Under the pieces are notes generated by a model. That model searched no databases. It was not told the origin of the DNA and saw nothing but the letters and a program-made list of their open reading frames with translations. Both the position numbers and the translations under genes were made by a program. A stretch of 64,000 nucleotides of DNA, from positions 31,689,223 through 31,753,222 of the forward strand of contig CM038907.1 of the NCBI GenBank assembly GCA_021904315.1, written 5' to 3'. The stretch is from Sphagnum magellanicum (taxonomy: Eukaryota; Streptophyta; Sphagnopsida; Sphagnales; Sphagnaceae). Positions 48,781 through 61,340 of the stretch are shown here, in pieces (position 1 is the stretch's first letter; the number at the start of each line of letters is the position of its first letter).

Positions 48781-51700
48781 TATGTAATTTTAATTTTCAT
48801 ATCAAATCAATCAATGAAGTTTTCATTTAAACAAAAAGAATTATTTTTTCTTTAAAAATTCCTTACATTAGAAAATTTATTTGCTTTTGTAAAAAAAAAA
48901 ATTATATCATGTGCCTAATACATAATTACAACATGTATAAATTATAATTCAATGTTTTTGTTGTGAATGTGATAATTAATATTGAGGATTCAATATGTTA
49001 ACCTCTATTTCTACTTTGAAAATTTTGAATTTTTGTTTATTGTGAAATGGATTTTTCTTGAAATAAATGTTTTTGTTAAAATCACTAGAAGTTTGTAATT
49101 GTAATCTTTGATTTTGAAACAAAAAAAGAGCTAGAACTAATTATAAATATAAATATTTGAAATGCATCACCCTCAAGTAAATTTCTAATGCATAATTTCA
49201 ATCTACCTTATAATCAAACATTTAATGTCATGCCAAAAAGCCATTTAAATAAATTTATGTTGACATCACATAATAACCATTTAAAGAATTAGTTCATCAC
49301 AAATAAAATCCATCATGTTTAATAATACATTATCGTGTTGAATGGATTCACCAATTAAAAAAACAAAGTGGATCCCATCCATATATTATCTAAAGTAATG
49401 AGATAAATAAATTTATTTAAACGTTAACAAAAAATGATAAATCAAATATAAATATAAATCAAAAACATTATTGACATGTTATGAATCATGGCATGCTTTT
49501 CATATCAAAGGGAAACAAATCAAGACCATGTGACATGGTATGTTTGACCACAATTGATCTATTATGCTTTATCATATTGTGAATTGAATATGCTAGTATT
49601 GGAATTATTTGGTTTGAAAAAAATTGATACCAACTTTCAAGGTCCCAATATTAAAGTTCCAAAGGCCCAATATTAAGATTTTAATGGCTAGTATGAGGTT
49701 GGTATATACTTTACATTGAGACAAGTATTGCCCTTGTCATAGAAGCTAATATTACTTCATGTCCCAATCGAGCAAATATTGATATGAAGTTAATATTGCA
49801 TTGAGTCATATTAATTCATTCAAGTTTTTAAATACTAGGATTAGCATCAATCTATATACCATGGGTTTAGCCTAGTACATGCCCATGTCTAGTATTGGTG
49901 CAAAGTTATTCAATTAACATCACAATGACAATATGAAATGGATGAAATTTTTTTGCCTCATCTCACCAAAAAAAATTCATGAGTTTTTTTCCACTACCTT
50001 TTAAAACTTAATTTGATAATGTAATGAATTTTTTATACATGTTGACATGATTTTAGTTGTTGGTAAAAAGGCAAAACTTCATTTGAATCACAAAAATGTT
50101 GGATATCAACATATTAGATCATTTTCATTCTTGAATTTTTTAACATGTTTATCAAATGTGCATAGTTGATTTTAATATTATCATTCATTGTATTGCATGT
50201 GACATTTGTTTGTATTGGATGAAATAGATCATGCAATTTCTAAGCAACTTTTTTGATGAAGCAATAATTAACATAATTACTTGTCATACATACACCACTA
50301 ATATAAGGTTATAATTATTCCATGGTATGGGAGGATTATAGGAATGGAGAGTCATGCACCCAATGATTTATTTTTTATTACGACTTTCTAAACATGTTAT
50401 CACATTAACATTCATTGTAAATTCTAGTTAGAAAAATGTATTTTAACTTTCATTTCAAGTTATTTATTAATTATTGTTAATATTTCATACATTTCTATGT
50501 GAATTGGAGGAAGCTTTTGGATGGTAACATTAGGAATAGGTAATTTGTTATGTTCTTCACATATGTTCATAAAATAAAATAAACTTGATGCATCGATTAA
50601 AGTGGGAGTTTAAAATTTTGTGTCCAACAATTAGTATTTTTCAATATCAATTATGATTTTTAAAATCATATGAAATTCCATAGCCCTATGGGAACTAAGC
50701 TTTTTGGTTCAAATGATAAAATGAATGAATATTACATATTTAATTGAGACATAAATACTAGAAAATCAATAGAACTTGTATGTATATGTATAAAAATATT
50801 TCTCTATATTTTGATTTTCTAGGTATTAGATTTCTACATATGCATGAAAAATTAGATCCAAATACAATTGTATAAAAGAAAAAACTATAGAAAAATAATA
50901 CATTTAAGAAAATTTATGAATTTATATTTTTTTTGTTACATTTATCTGTTTTATAATTATTCATTCTACATTATTGAAAAACATAATTTTTAGAATACAA
51001 CATACATTACCTAGTTGGGTTATAAATTTTGATGATGAAATGAATTGTTGTAGAATTTTATTCATTTTGGAAATGTATATGTGTAGAAATAATCCATTTG
51101 ATTTTATAGAATTGGATGAAGAATTATTTGCATACAAACTTATTTTTATACATTTTGATCCATTAATTTATATTCCTATACATTTTGATGTACTTGAGTA
51201 TATTTAAGTTCATATATATATTTAGAAAATTTATACCACTACAAAAAATCCATCCAATTATATTTGTATAAATTTGAGTGGTAAAATTCTATATGTTATT
51301 ATTTCATAAAAAATTATTCATTACATGTGTGTAATTTATAATGCCAACATCAATCTTGAATACATAAAACTTTCAAATTAAAAAATGTGACATAAATCTA
51401 ATTAATTACTAACTTACTTATACAATTATTTGTTTCTTAATGATATGATGAATCACTTTTACATTTCAAAAATGAAAAACCTTGGAACTACTACTTGCAT
51501 GATGAATCCCATTTCCCCCCTTTTAGATTAATATTCCATTCTTTGTAACTGGGTGTCTTTTTAAATTTCATAGATATTATATTAAAAATGAGAATTTTTT
51601 TTCCGCTTTTTGAAAGGGTGAAATTATCTTGAACATGATTTTCAATATAATTTACCTATGGTGTCACAAACCATAACAATTCATAAAAATTTAAATGTAA

Positions 51701-52564
51701 TTTTTAAAAAAGATATAAGGTTAAAGGTTGTCGAAATGATAGAAACATGTAAATGGTTAAATTGGCAAAGGATTCTTAAAAGCCAAGTTATGAGGTTTTA
51801 TAAGGCCAAGGTAATGAAAGGTTTTATAAACTTGGTGAACATCATGGGGTTGTACAAATAAGAGGTCTTGAATGCATAACTCCTCAATACAAATTGTGAT
51901 TTATGTAATGCACTTTTTGCTTCAAGATCTAGTTTTGTATCATATCTTATCCATCAATAAAATCTTCTAATTTATGTTCATTTCCAAACACTTCATCATT
52001 ATATCTCAAATGTTGAATTCACACTATGTCCTTTTAAGTCTTTGTCTTGTCTTTCAAAACTCATCCTTGACATTCTAGACTTTTATTCATGTTACATACT
52101 TCGATGTTAAGTATCACAATGTAAATCATTGAACATATATTAAAATACTTGTAGTTAGTTATATAAATACAATGTTTCATTTAATTTAGTTTGTTGTTCA
52201 CCAAAAGCAGTTAATCTATGAATGTTTTTTTCATCCATAATGGACAAAACTCATCCATGATGGATGAAATCATCTTTCACCAAAGCCTTTTGGTTGAAAT
52301 CAAATACCCATCTTGGAAGTGCTTAGTATACCACCTAGGTAGGTTCTAGGGTTTTTAAAAACCTTTTGTGACCTTATTAACCAAAAGGCACATGCTATAT
52401 AACATGAAGTAAAATGTCATTGAATGCCCAATTATTGATTATCATAAACAATTTCTACCCATTTTTTAACCTTATGATTGCCCACCCCTTTGAATTTATG
52501 TATATATATATATATATACATACAAACATACATAATTGTATTTCAAATTGAATTAAGACTAGTG
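48781..52564. other. AT-rich spacer, no gene seen
   Basis: Among the most AT-rich parts of the window. Open frames such as 50974-51207 and 51658-51861 lack any family signature. A (TA)n microsatellite lies at about 52499-52519. Confidence 0.55.
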
Positions 52565-53080
52565 TGAGCTATATGCCATTGGCCCAAGTGTGAACAAGAT
52601 TATGAAATTGTTTCATTTATTTAACAAGACCTTAAAAATAAAGCCCCAATGTGACTTTTTTTTTTATAATTAAAATTAATTTTCAATGATAAAAATGACC
52701 CAAAACTCAATATCTCTCCCCACCTTAAATTTAAGAATTATGAAATCAACCCCAAGTAATCAATCTCGCTTGTTAATGGATTCCTAACAATAACAAAAGC
52801 TTGCTCTAGTTTTCCTACAATTTTCAGTTTTGATTTTATTAAATTTTTGTTGTTAACATAATTGTTCAATATTCAATACCAAGAGCTTAATAATTACCCT
52901 AGTTTTTTTTATATATTTTTAATTTTTATTTTGTCAAATTTTCATTGACAAAAACTATTTAATATTTATTACCTTTTGCACATTAGCTCTAAACATTACA
53001 AAACCATCTTCATGAACCCATACTCATGATGTGAAAAATCTGAAATGTGTTCACATTTGATGCCTAAATACTAGGTAAAC
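52565..53080 (+). repeat. Dispersed repeat family, copy 3
   Basis: Block A 'gccattggcccaagtgtgaac' split by one base (52576), the variant block B 'aactcaatatctctccccac' (52694), block B 'ttttcattgacaaaa' (52940) with 'ctaaacattacaaaacca' (52989). Block C is missing or too diverged. Confidence 0.55.
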
Positions 53081-53139
53081 ATAAAGACATATTATGTATA
53101 CAATACATGTAAATTATGCATACATGCACATATACATAC

Positions 53140-53157
53140 ATGCATGCATGCATGCAT
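53140..53157. repeat. (ATGC)n microsatellite
   Basis: Four to five perfect ATGC units, next to further 'acatac' words. Confidence 0.85.
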
Positions 53158-53343
53158 ATTTGTATTTTAAATTTAATTATAATATCACTTGCTAGCATCC
53201 TAACAACTGATGCAACATTGGTGATGCAAAAAAACCGAAAGGTGTTCACATTTGATGGGAACCCTTATCTATCTGCCTCTCAGTTTGTCCCTTGAGAACA
53301 CACATGGGAAAAGGCCGAATGTGAAACGGGATATTGCTACTGA

Positions 53344-53643
53344 GGCTCCGTTGTGGCCCTGGATCTGGCCTCTGAGCAGAGGCCAAAACGAGGTAACTAA
53401 CCGTGTTCCCTTGTGCCCCTAGATCTGGCCCCTGGGCAGAGGCCAAAACGAGGTAACCAACCTTGGCCCTGTGTGCCCTGGATCTGGCCCCTGGGCAGAG
53501 GCCAAAACGAGGTAACCAACCGGGGTCCCGTGTGCCCTGGATCCTGTCCCTGGACAGAGGCCAAAGCGAGGTGACCAACTTTGGTCCCCGTTGTGCCCCT
53601 GGATCTGGCCCCTCGGGAGAGGCCAAAACGAGGTAACCAACCG
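53344..53643 (+). repeat. Five-copy palindromic minisatellite before the PAS-EDR-Raf gene
   Basis: Five units of 59-62 bp start at 53361, 53421, 53480, 53539 and 53601; a partial lead-in precedes them. Each carries a dyad followed by 'aaacgaggtaaccaacc' or a close variant. Unit 1 has TGGCCTCTG-AG-CAGAGGCCA, a perfect 9-bp inverted repeat. Unit 5 has TGGCCCCTC-GG-GAGAGGCCA, where the inner CTG/CAG pair has become CTC/GAG on both sides. Unit 4 instead has CTGTCC-CT-GGACAG. The array ends 100 bp before the ATG at 53744, so it lies in the promoter or 5' leader. The minus-strand frame 53246-53722 is only this repeat translated. Confidence 0.9.
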
Positions 53644-53743
53644 TTTCGGGATGTGGGAAGGGAGAGAGACGCGGAGATGGAGAGATGAGAGGAAGGAAGG
53701 GCGACGACGATGCGAAGCTCACGCGCGAAGCTCATCGCTGGCG

Positions 53744-56700
53744 ATGGCCAAACGACAGGAGTCCTGGCGCAAGAAGGCAGCGGAGGAGGCTGAGAGCTTG
53801 TTGTCGGGAGCCAGAGGTGCAGAAAGAGTTTTTACGCGAGTCAAATCCGAGAAGCAGGGACCCAAAGACACGGAATCGCGAGGAGGAGTGGACGTGGTGC
53901 AGTACCAGAGCTTGCACGACCAGCAACAGCAGTGGCGGGGGGATCCGTCGCCCAGGGACAGGACGGAACTCGCCACGGGGCCGATTAACGAGTCTCTTCT
54001 GATGAAGTCGGAATCCGGTGGAGGTATGATGATGGCCCAACCGCAGCAGCAGCAAACCAGGGCCAGTTTCTGGCAGGCTTTTGCGAGGACGACTAGCGAG
54101 AATCAACTGGGACTTTTGCAGTCGCGGGCTCAAGCGGTTGTGTGCACGGACCTCCGTGGCAACATCACATCTTGGTAAGATTATGAACAAACCCCGAGAG
54201 CGGCCGGTCGTAGGGCTCAGGATGTTCTTGCAACTGGTTATACCCTGCTGATTGAATCTGGATGCTATTCACTGTTGTCTGACCAGATGTAAGGGAGTAT
54301 CCCCGAGTGAAGGATGATGGCAATTGTCTTCGTACCCTGGCGTTTGTCTGTGTTATAGTTAGAGGGGGAGAGAGAAAGAATTCGGCCTCCTGTTGTAGTC
54401 CTACCACGAGCGTTGAGCTCTGACAGCGAGGCAGTGGTAGCTTGCAGCTGAAGATGCACACACTCCTTGGATACAGAGTTATTCTGCTTCCCTTGAGTCC
54501 AGTCGGAGGAAGTGCACAATCCTAATGCAACTAAAGCGTTTGTTGCTATGCTGCAGGAACCAGGGTGCAGAGTCATTGTACCAATGGAAGGCTGACGAGG
54601 TCCTAGGGTCGAACATCGTTGACATCCTCATTCCACCAAATTTGAGGAAGGGTGCATGGGAGGTTCTTACACGTGTTAGATATGGGGAGTCATGGTCGGG
54701 CCTTCTCTTATGCAAGCGCAAAGATGGTGGTTTATTGGAAAGAGTGTTTACCAAAACACCTATCATCAATGATGAGCACCAAGTCATTGGTGTCATTGCA
54801 ATTGATGTTAGTGCCCTGCCTCCAGCAAAAAGCAGTAGTACTTTGAAGCAAAACTCTTTGGGCAAGGAGGAGGGAGCTGTGGAGGGAGGCACCTCAGGGG
54901 CATCCTTGTTAAAAGCTGCAGGCTCTGAATCACCACCAATTCAGACTAGTGATGACTCTCCTGGAAGCAGCCTTCTGGTAAGTGAAACCTTTCAGGTTTC
55001 TCACAATCCCTAGCTTGCTGTCTTCCAAGCTTTGCTTCTCTGGCGATCCAATTGTGAGAATGAATATCATTTTTTGTGTACTTGGACTTGATTGTGACTG
55101 TTTTTGTCAAATTCTACTTATGGCTTTTGGTAAAAAGGATTTTCAGTGGTATCCTTCAAAGTCGTAGAGCCAAGTCCCAAGAGGGAGCAGTACCCAGAAA
55201 AAGAGTCAGGCACTCTCTGAGGTCTTGTGCTCTGTGTACCCTTTGGGAAGAGACTCTTAGTCTTACAAGCTTTAACTATCATCTTATTCTACATTCCCTG
55301 GAGTCTGCCAAGAATTTCTGTCCATTGAGGTTTTGTGACCTGGAGTGTTGATCCGGTACATGCCCTGTCAGTAGCTGCCACTTGTTGCTTGGTCCATAGG
55401 GGTTTACTGACCTCCTCTGTGGTGATCTATGCTGAATTCCCTGGACGTTCATGCAAATCTTTTCTTAGGGACTATTAAATTGTGTTACTGTTACAGATAG
55501 ATGCTTCACAAGGTCTACTACAGTTGCAGATTCCATGTGTATAATATGGTAGTGTTTGGATTGTGGGAATGGTTGAATTGAAATAGAAACTGGAGCAGAG
55601 CTCAGTTCAGCAGATTCTTCAGAAGCTCCAGGTTGGAAGGGCAAGCAGGTGGGAGACTGATGACATGCCCAAGAGGCAAAACTCCTGGGACTCTGAACAT
55701 GAACTGATGTCCCCAGATCATCATCCAGAACACCAGCAGACACCAAATGGTTCATCTCATAATTCAATGCAGAAGAATGAGCTGCAGTCAGGGAGTGATG
55801 CCAAAAGTGTTGGTGGGGTGTCACCTCCTCTTGTTGCAGCTGTCCATGGATCTGGGCCTTACCCAGTGGGGCAAGAACTTAGGACTGAAGTGTCTATGAC
55901 ATCAAGAGAAAGTGCAGTACCGTTGGCATCACAGGAAGTCTTTACTGTGAGGAACAGATGGACAGGTGATGTGGGAGCAATGAACTTCCAGCAAGCTGAG
56001 GAAGACTACCAACTCCAGTTGGCAATTGCACTACGGGTTGCAGCGGAAGCAGCAGCAGTGGATGACCCATGTTTGTCAGCTACTACTAGGGGTCTACATG
56101 GAAACACAAGAAAGATGCCAGGTGTCCACACTGTAGAGGCAACTGCTTACCGATTTTGGGTGAGTGCTTTGCCCTGTATTCTGTGTCATAAGGTTTCACT
56201 GTTTTCATGATACTATTCTTTGCTGGAGACTTACCATTCATGGCGGCATTGTGATTTGGATGTGATGGTATGGCAGGTGAGCAACTGCCTGGGCTATGAT
56301 GATCGTATTGAGGATGGCTTCTATGAAGTTTGGGGCATGAGCCCTTATGTGTGGTCTATGTGCACTGATAATAATGAGCTTGGTCGGATACCTCCATTGG
56401 CAGCACTGCAGAGTGTCAACACGTCAGAATCATTTGAGGTTGTGTTGGTAGATAGAAATGATGACCCAGATCTTCGGGACTTGGAGGACAAGGCTGTGGG
56501 TCTTGCATATGATTGCCAGGAAGTTTTAGACTTGGCCACTAGGTTGGCTCAGATGGTTGCAGATTTCATGGGGGGTGCTGCAGCCTCAGACAATGAGTTA
56601 CTGGAGGCATGGCATGCCAACACAACCAAGATGACACAGCGTATAGGCAGCATTGTCCTTCCTATTGGAGTATTGAGGCCTGGCCTGGGTAGACATAGGG

Positions 56701-59700
56701 CTTTGCTCTTCAAGGTAGTGGGTGTCTAATCTTTTGCTTTCTACTTTCATGCACTATATAAATGATGGTTCTTCTGTCAGGTTGTGTATTTTTTGGGCAA
56801 TTTTGGAAAGGAGGTCCTGATGTCCTAACACTTGTATTGTAGTTTTCAGGTGATGGCTGATAGTGTTGGGTTGCCATGTCGCCTTGTGCGGGGAAGATCC
56901 TTCAGTGGCAAGGAAGAGGGTGCACTGGTGGTTGTCAAGGTTGGGGATGACAGGTACTAGTATTGCAAAATTCTTCCTTTGTTTGACTGCTAATCAATGT
57001 AGATGTATCAGGCCTAGGCATATTCCCTTGGTCTTTGGTTCTACTTTTTGTCTATACTGGATGGTGTGAGTGTTGTTTTCTTGTAGCAAGCAGTCTGTGA
57101 GTCCATTTTTTCCTAATTAAAGCAGTTGGTCTTGCCTTCTTGTTCAGGGAGTGGATGGTTGATCTCTTAGCAAATCCAGGGAAAATAATGGCCCCTGATG
57201 CTCGGTTAGCTTCACCACCCACTGTTATTGCATCCCCTTTGCAATTTGAGCGACCTAGCTCATTTGCAACTAGTAGCATACTGAACTGGCGAGATGAGTT
57301 TGGGTTACGGGACCTTTCAAATAGTGGGGGAGACGCAGGTAGACCCAATTCTGAGCTTGCTGCAAGTAGTTCTGTTCCAGTTGCCAAAGCTGCAGCAGCT
57401 GATTCAGGCAAGGTTGGACATGGACACTCTCCACATAGTACCACACAGCAGGCAAATGATGCATCCCCAGGAGGAGGAGGAGGCATGCAAGGTGGGAATC
57501 GTTACAATGAAGACTATCATCCAAGACCATCTGGCTTAAACCAGGAGAATGCAAAAGGAAGGGTATTAGGTGATGCGTCAATGGCTGGGCAATCAGAGAA
57601 TGCTGATATTGGCAGAATAAATGACAAAGGAGTCTCAAGTAGCCCAGAAGAGGATTCAAGTAGGTATTCGAGACAGAAATTGATGGAGCGTGCAGTGGCA
57701 TTTGCAAAGGAGTATGAGATTCCTTGGGAGGATTTGATCATTGGGGAGCCAATAGGACAAGGTGTGTATGCTCTGATTCTGTTCTTCAGCATTTTGTTTA
57801 CCTTTATGGGAAATTCAGAAGGGGACAAACAGTGTGGGTCAGATTGACTAGCCTGCATTTGTTTCATAGACCTTGCTGAGTGGCTGAAGTTGGTGTTGAT
57901 CTGAAGCTTGTGAATGAGGGTTGTGGGCTCTGATTCCAGGTTCACAGTGTAGCTTGTGTACAGTGACATGTGACTCGTGGATTATGATGCAGGCTCCTAT
58001 GGAAAGGTTTACCGCGCCGACTGGCAAGGCTCGGTGAGTTAGAGAAATGATTGTGTTCCTCAAAGTTTTGAAGTGGCCTGCTTGCCTTGTGGCTCTCTTT
58101 GTTTATTGTCTTGGCTCTAATTGAGTTGGGGTTGGTAGTCTATCAAGGTGATGGCAGGCAAAGAATAAGCAGTGCAATTTCTCTCATGTTAGGAGATGCT
58201 TAATTTTACATGTATACATATGCTTATCTGCTTTTTTGGTGGCAGGATGTGGCTGTGAAAGTGTTTCTAGATCAACATGTGAAAGCTGAAGCAATTGAGG
58301 AGTTCAAGGCTGAGGTGTGTTTGTCGTATCCCTCCATGTCAACTTCACCTTCACATGTGTGGTCATGTGCAAATTGTTGCTCTGTGATCATTGCATACTA
58401 TCAAAAATGTGTCTGTGAGATATGTGCTGATTTGCATCCTGCATCTTGACTGTAGGTGGCCATTATGCAGCGATTACGACACCCCAACGTTGTTCTCTTT
58501 ATGGGAGCTGTTACACATCCTCCCAACCTATCCATTATCACTGAATTCTGCCCAAGGTGATTTTCTTGCCATGTATGGATCACACATGTTCTTTACTACT
58601 ACAGGGATGGCGTGTTCCAAAGCTTCATGAAAACCAGATTGGCTTTAATGGGTTACAGTATTACAATTGCAGCAGCTGGGTGGATCAATAATACACAATA
58701 TCTGCATGGTTTCCAACTTTGCTTTCATCAATTGAAGCAACTATTTGCCTTGTGATTGGTGTGCAGAGGGAGTCTGTATAGGTTGCTGCATAGGCCAAAT
58801 CGGGAGTTAGATGAGAAAAGACGGCTCCGCATGGCATTGGATGTGGTGAGTTCCTGTTAGATGTACATACAGGGGTTGGAGGAGGCAATGCCTATTCAGA
58901 GACCTGGTTGTCTGGCGCAAGAATCTTGTTTAGTGCTATCCTTGAGACTGTTGACAGCGTCCTGAATGGATACTGAGCATGTTGGTCATTGGGTTACAGT
59001 GAATTTTGTGTGTTGGAATCATAGGTTTGAGCGTTTATTTTGTGTTTGCAGGCAAAGGGAATGAATTACTTGCATCGCAGCTCACCGCCTGTGGTACACA
59101 GGGATCTGAAATCCCCAAATTTGCTAGTTGACAAGAACTGGACTGTTAAGGTCAGTGCTTTCAGCAAGCTAAGGTGCAGCTTTGACTTCAGCAATTGAAA
59201 CATTAGTCCTTGGGAGCAGTTTCTTAATGAAGCACCACTTGTCCTTGTAGACTTCATCCTTTGTGAGTCTGTGAAGAGGGAAGGCAAAGAATGTTGGTAA
59301 GCAGCTGACAGTGAGGGTTTTGTGCAGGTCTGTGACTTTGGATTGTCTCGGCTCAAACACAATGCATTCTTGTCTTCGAAGTCAAGTGCAGGAACAGTAA
59401 TATTTTGATACCTCTACTTCTCTGTCACTCCATTTGTATGCCTTCTCAGTATCCCACTGAGCTTTTGTGAATAACAAATGTCCATGGCCATTGTGATATG
59501 TAGGGAAACATGTGAATGCCACCTTCTAGTTGTCTGTCATTGTTTGTCCACTGATGACTGAGTATTAGGGTAGGAATGTCATCAAGCCTGGATGGCAATT
59601 GTGTAAGGCAGGGACTAGTGAGTAGCAACCAGAGTTTTGACACTGGTGTTTTATCATGCAGCCTGAGTGGATGGCACCTGAAGTCCTTCGAAATGAGCTC

Positions 59701-60593
59701 TCTGATGAGAAGTGGGTGACACTGTTTCTTGTTCAAACTTAAATCACTTGCAATTTGCGTGTCTGACATGGAACAACTCCTTAAATATCCAGCACTGAGC
59801 ATAATGTTCGGTTGATGCTTTGTGGCTCTGGAGCTGAATGGAGGTGGAAACTGTTGACAATAGATGTCTTTGAAATGGCAGTTACACATAGCTCATTGGA
59901 CTTCGCAGCCCTATACTCTGTAGACTGGACCAGAAAAATGTTGGTTGGCATGATTGCTAAGTATAGCTTCCTGAACCACCTGTGTGGATGCAGGTCAGAT
60001 GTGTATAGTTTTGGAGTAATTTTGTGGGAGCTTTCAACTCTTCAACAACCATGGGCTGGCATGAATCCTATTCAGGTATAAGCCCTTGTCTGTTTGGGTA
60101 TCCTGTGGATTTTCTGAGAGTGGTTCAAGTGAGTTTTTGCAATGGCCTTGTGTGTCTGTCTATTGATTTCACAGAGTTGCTATCCATGCACATGGGTTTC
60201 AGGTTGTAGGTGTTGTTGGCTTCCAGCACCGAAGGCTTCCCATTCCTGAGGATGTTGATCCAGCAGTTGCCAATATCATACAAGCATGTTGGCGCATGTA
60301 TGTATTATGCTTTTCCTGTGTCTGCAAAGCTTATGCTTGTACTCGTGAATATTGTAGCTAGTAAGACCATGCACTCCAGTCATCCTGCAATAGCACTTTT
60401 ATGGCCACATACAGCCTTGGTAGTCCCAGGTGTGGGTGCAGTTCTACAGTAGTATGTGAAGTGAATGTTGTGTTGGTGGCGGTGGTGGGTTATCAGGGAC
60501 CCAAGACAGAGACCAACATTCTCTGAAATTATGAACGAGCTGAAAGTTATGACCAGGCCAGTGACATCACCACTTACTCAGAACTCAGGATGA
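53744..60593 (+). CDS. ANR: PAS-EDR-Raf-like MAP3K of the ANR/ARK/CTR1L type, 16 exons
   Basis: In moss this protein kinase joins abscisic acid, hypoxia/ethylene-type and desiccation signalling, acting upstream of SnRK2 kinases. Exons: 53744-54174, 54557-54977, 55599-56159 (start could be 55611), 56277-56714, 56850-56953, 57148-57761, 57993-58033, 58246-58314, 58456-58556, 58767-58845, 59052-59150, 59328-59396, 59662-59711, 59994-60075, 60203-60297, 60497-60593. All are in phase with GT-AG borders; about 1116 residues. PAS domain about 120-229 ([35 protein letters not shown]). EDR domain about 418-672 ([47 protein letters not shown]). Kinase about 845-1100: [17 protein letters not shown], Lys875 in [15 protein letters not shown] (Asp971), CDFGLSRL (Asp989), [25 protein letters not shown]. 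All catalytic residues are present. A longer upstream frame from 53591 runs through the minisatellite and is unlikely to be used. Confidence 0.93.
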
Positions 60594-61340
60594 AAGGTTA
60601 AAGAAGCCCTCCCCATAACATGGGGACTAGACAGACAAGATTGGCACTTGTCAACACAACCTTATTTTACACAGGTGAGCTTTGCTTTGTCTGTTCCAAT
60701 TTTGTCCTCCGATGATTAATCTACTCTAGCCTTTCTTGGAGGATAGGCACAGCAAGATGGTAAGAGGATGACAAAACATTGTAGGTTTTGGCAAAGAAGC
60801 TTCTATCACTTGTATTTCAGATTCATTCAAATTGAACCTTGGGTTTCTACTTCTTGGATGCATGGCTCTTAAAAATCTGTAGGTTCAGGGTTTATGGTCA
60901 CAGCAGGGTAACAAAACCCACTGCCTTGGTGCTGCAGAGTCAGTGGTGGATCATTTTGAGGTACCTTCTTGTTCTTATGTTGGTGATCAATTGTGTATGG
61001 TCCAATGAATTACCTTGACTTGTTTGCACTGTAAGAAGCTAAGTTATCCATAACCTGTTCCATGCTGCCATGACTCGTCTAAAAGAATGGTATGTCAAGG
61101 AATGTTTCATCAACATGGATTTTGCTTTTTTGACAGTTCCCTGAAATGTCCTTAAAGACTAGAGACACCAAGAATAGTAGAAGGAGACACAGTCATCAGC
61201 ACAAGGAAAGTTTCCATGTAGTCAATAGTCTCAGGCAGTCTGCCAACATCTCTACTTCTATAACTACCTTACCATCTATGAATGGATGATACACATTATT
61301 GTATTGTGATGGATAGTTTGTGGATTTAGTAAAGTTTCTT
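60594..61340 (+). other. Likely 3' untranslated region of the kinase gene
   Basis: Composition stays gene-like to about 61.3 kb and then turns AT-rich. No coding signature. The cleavage site was not determined. Confidence 0.45.

Noticed and set aside
53246-53722. Open frames of 158, 112 and 73 residues with repeats like LVLASAQGPDPG (minus)
   Set aside because: They are translations of the 60-bp minisatellite, whose unit length keeps or shifts frames; no family match.
53591-53743. Longer N-terminus for the PAS-EDR-Raf kinase
   Set aside because: It would translate the repeat array and a purine-rich leader; the ATG at 53744 starts the conserved-looking sequence.
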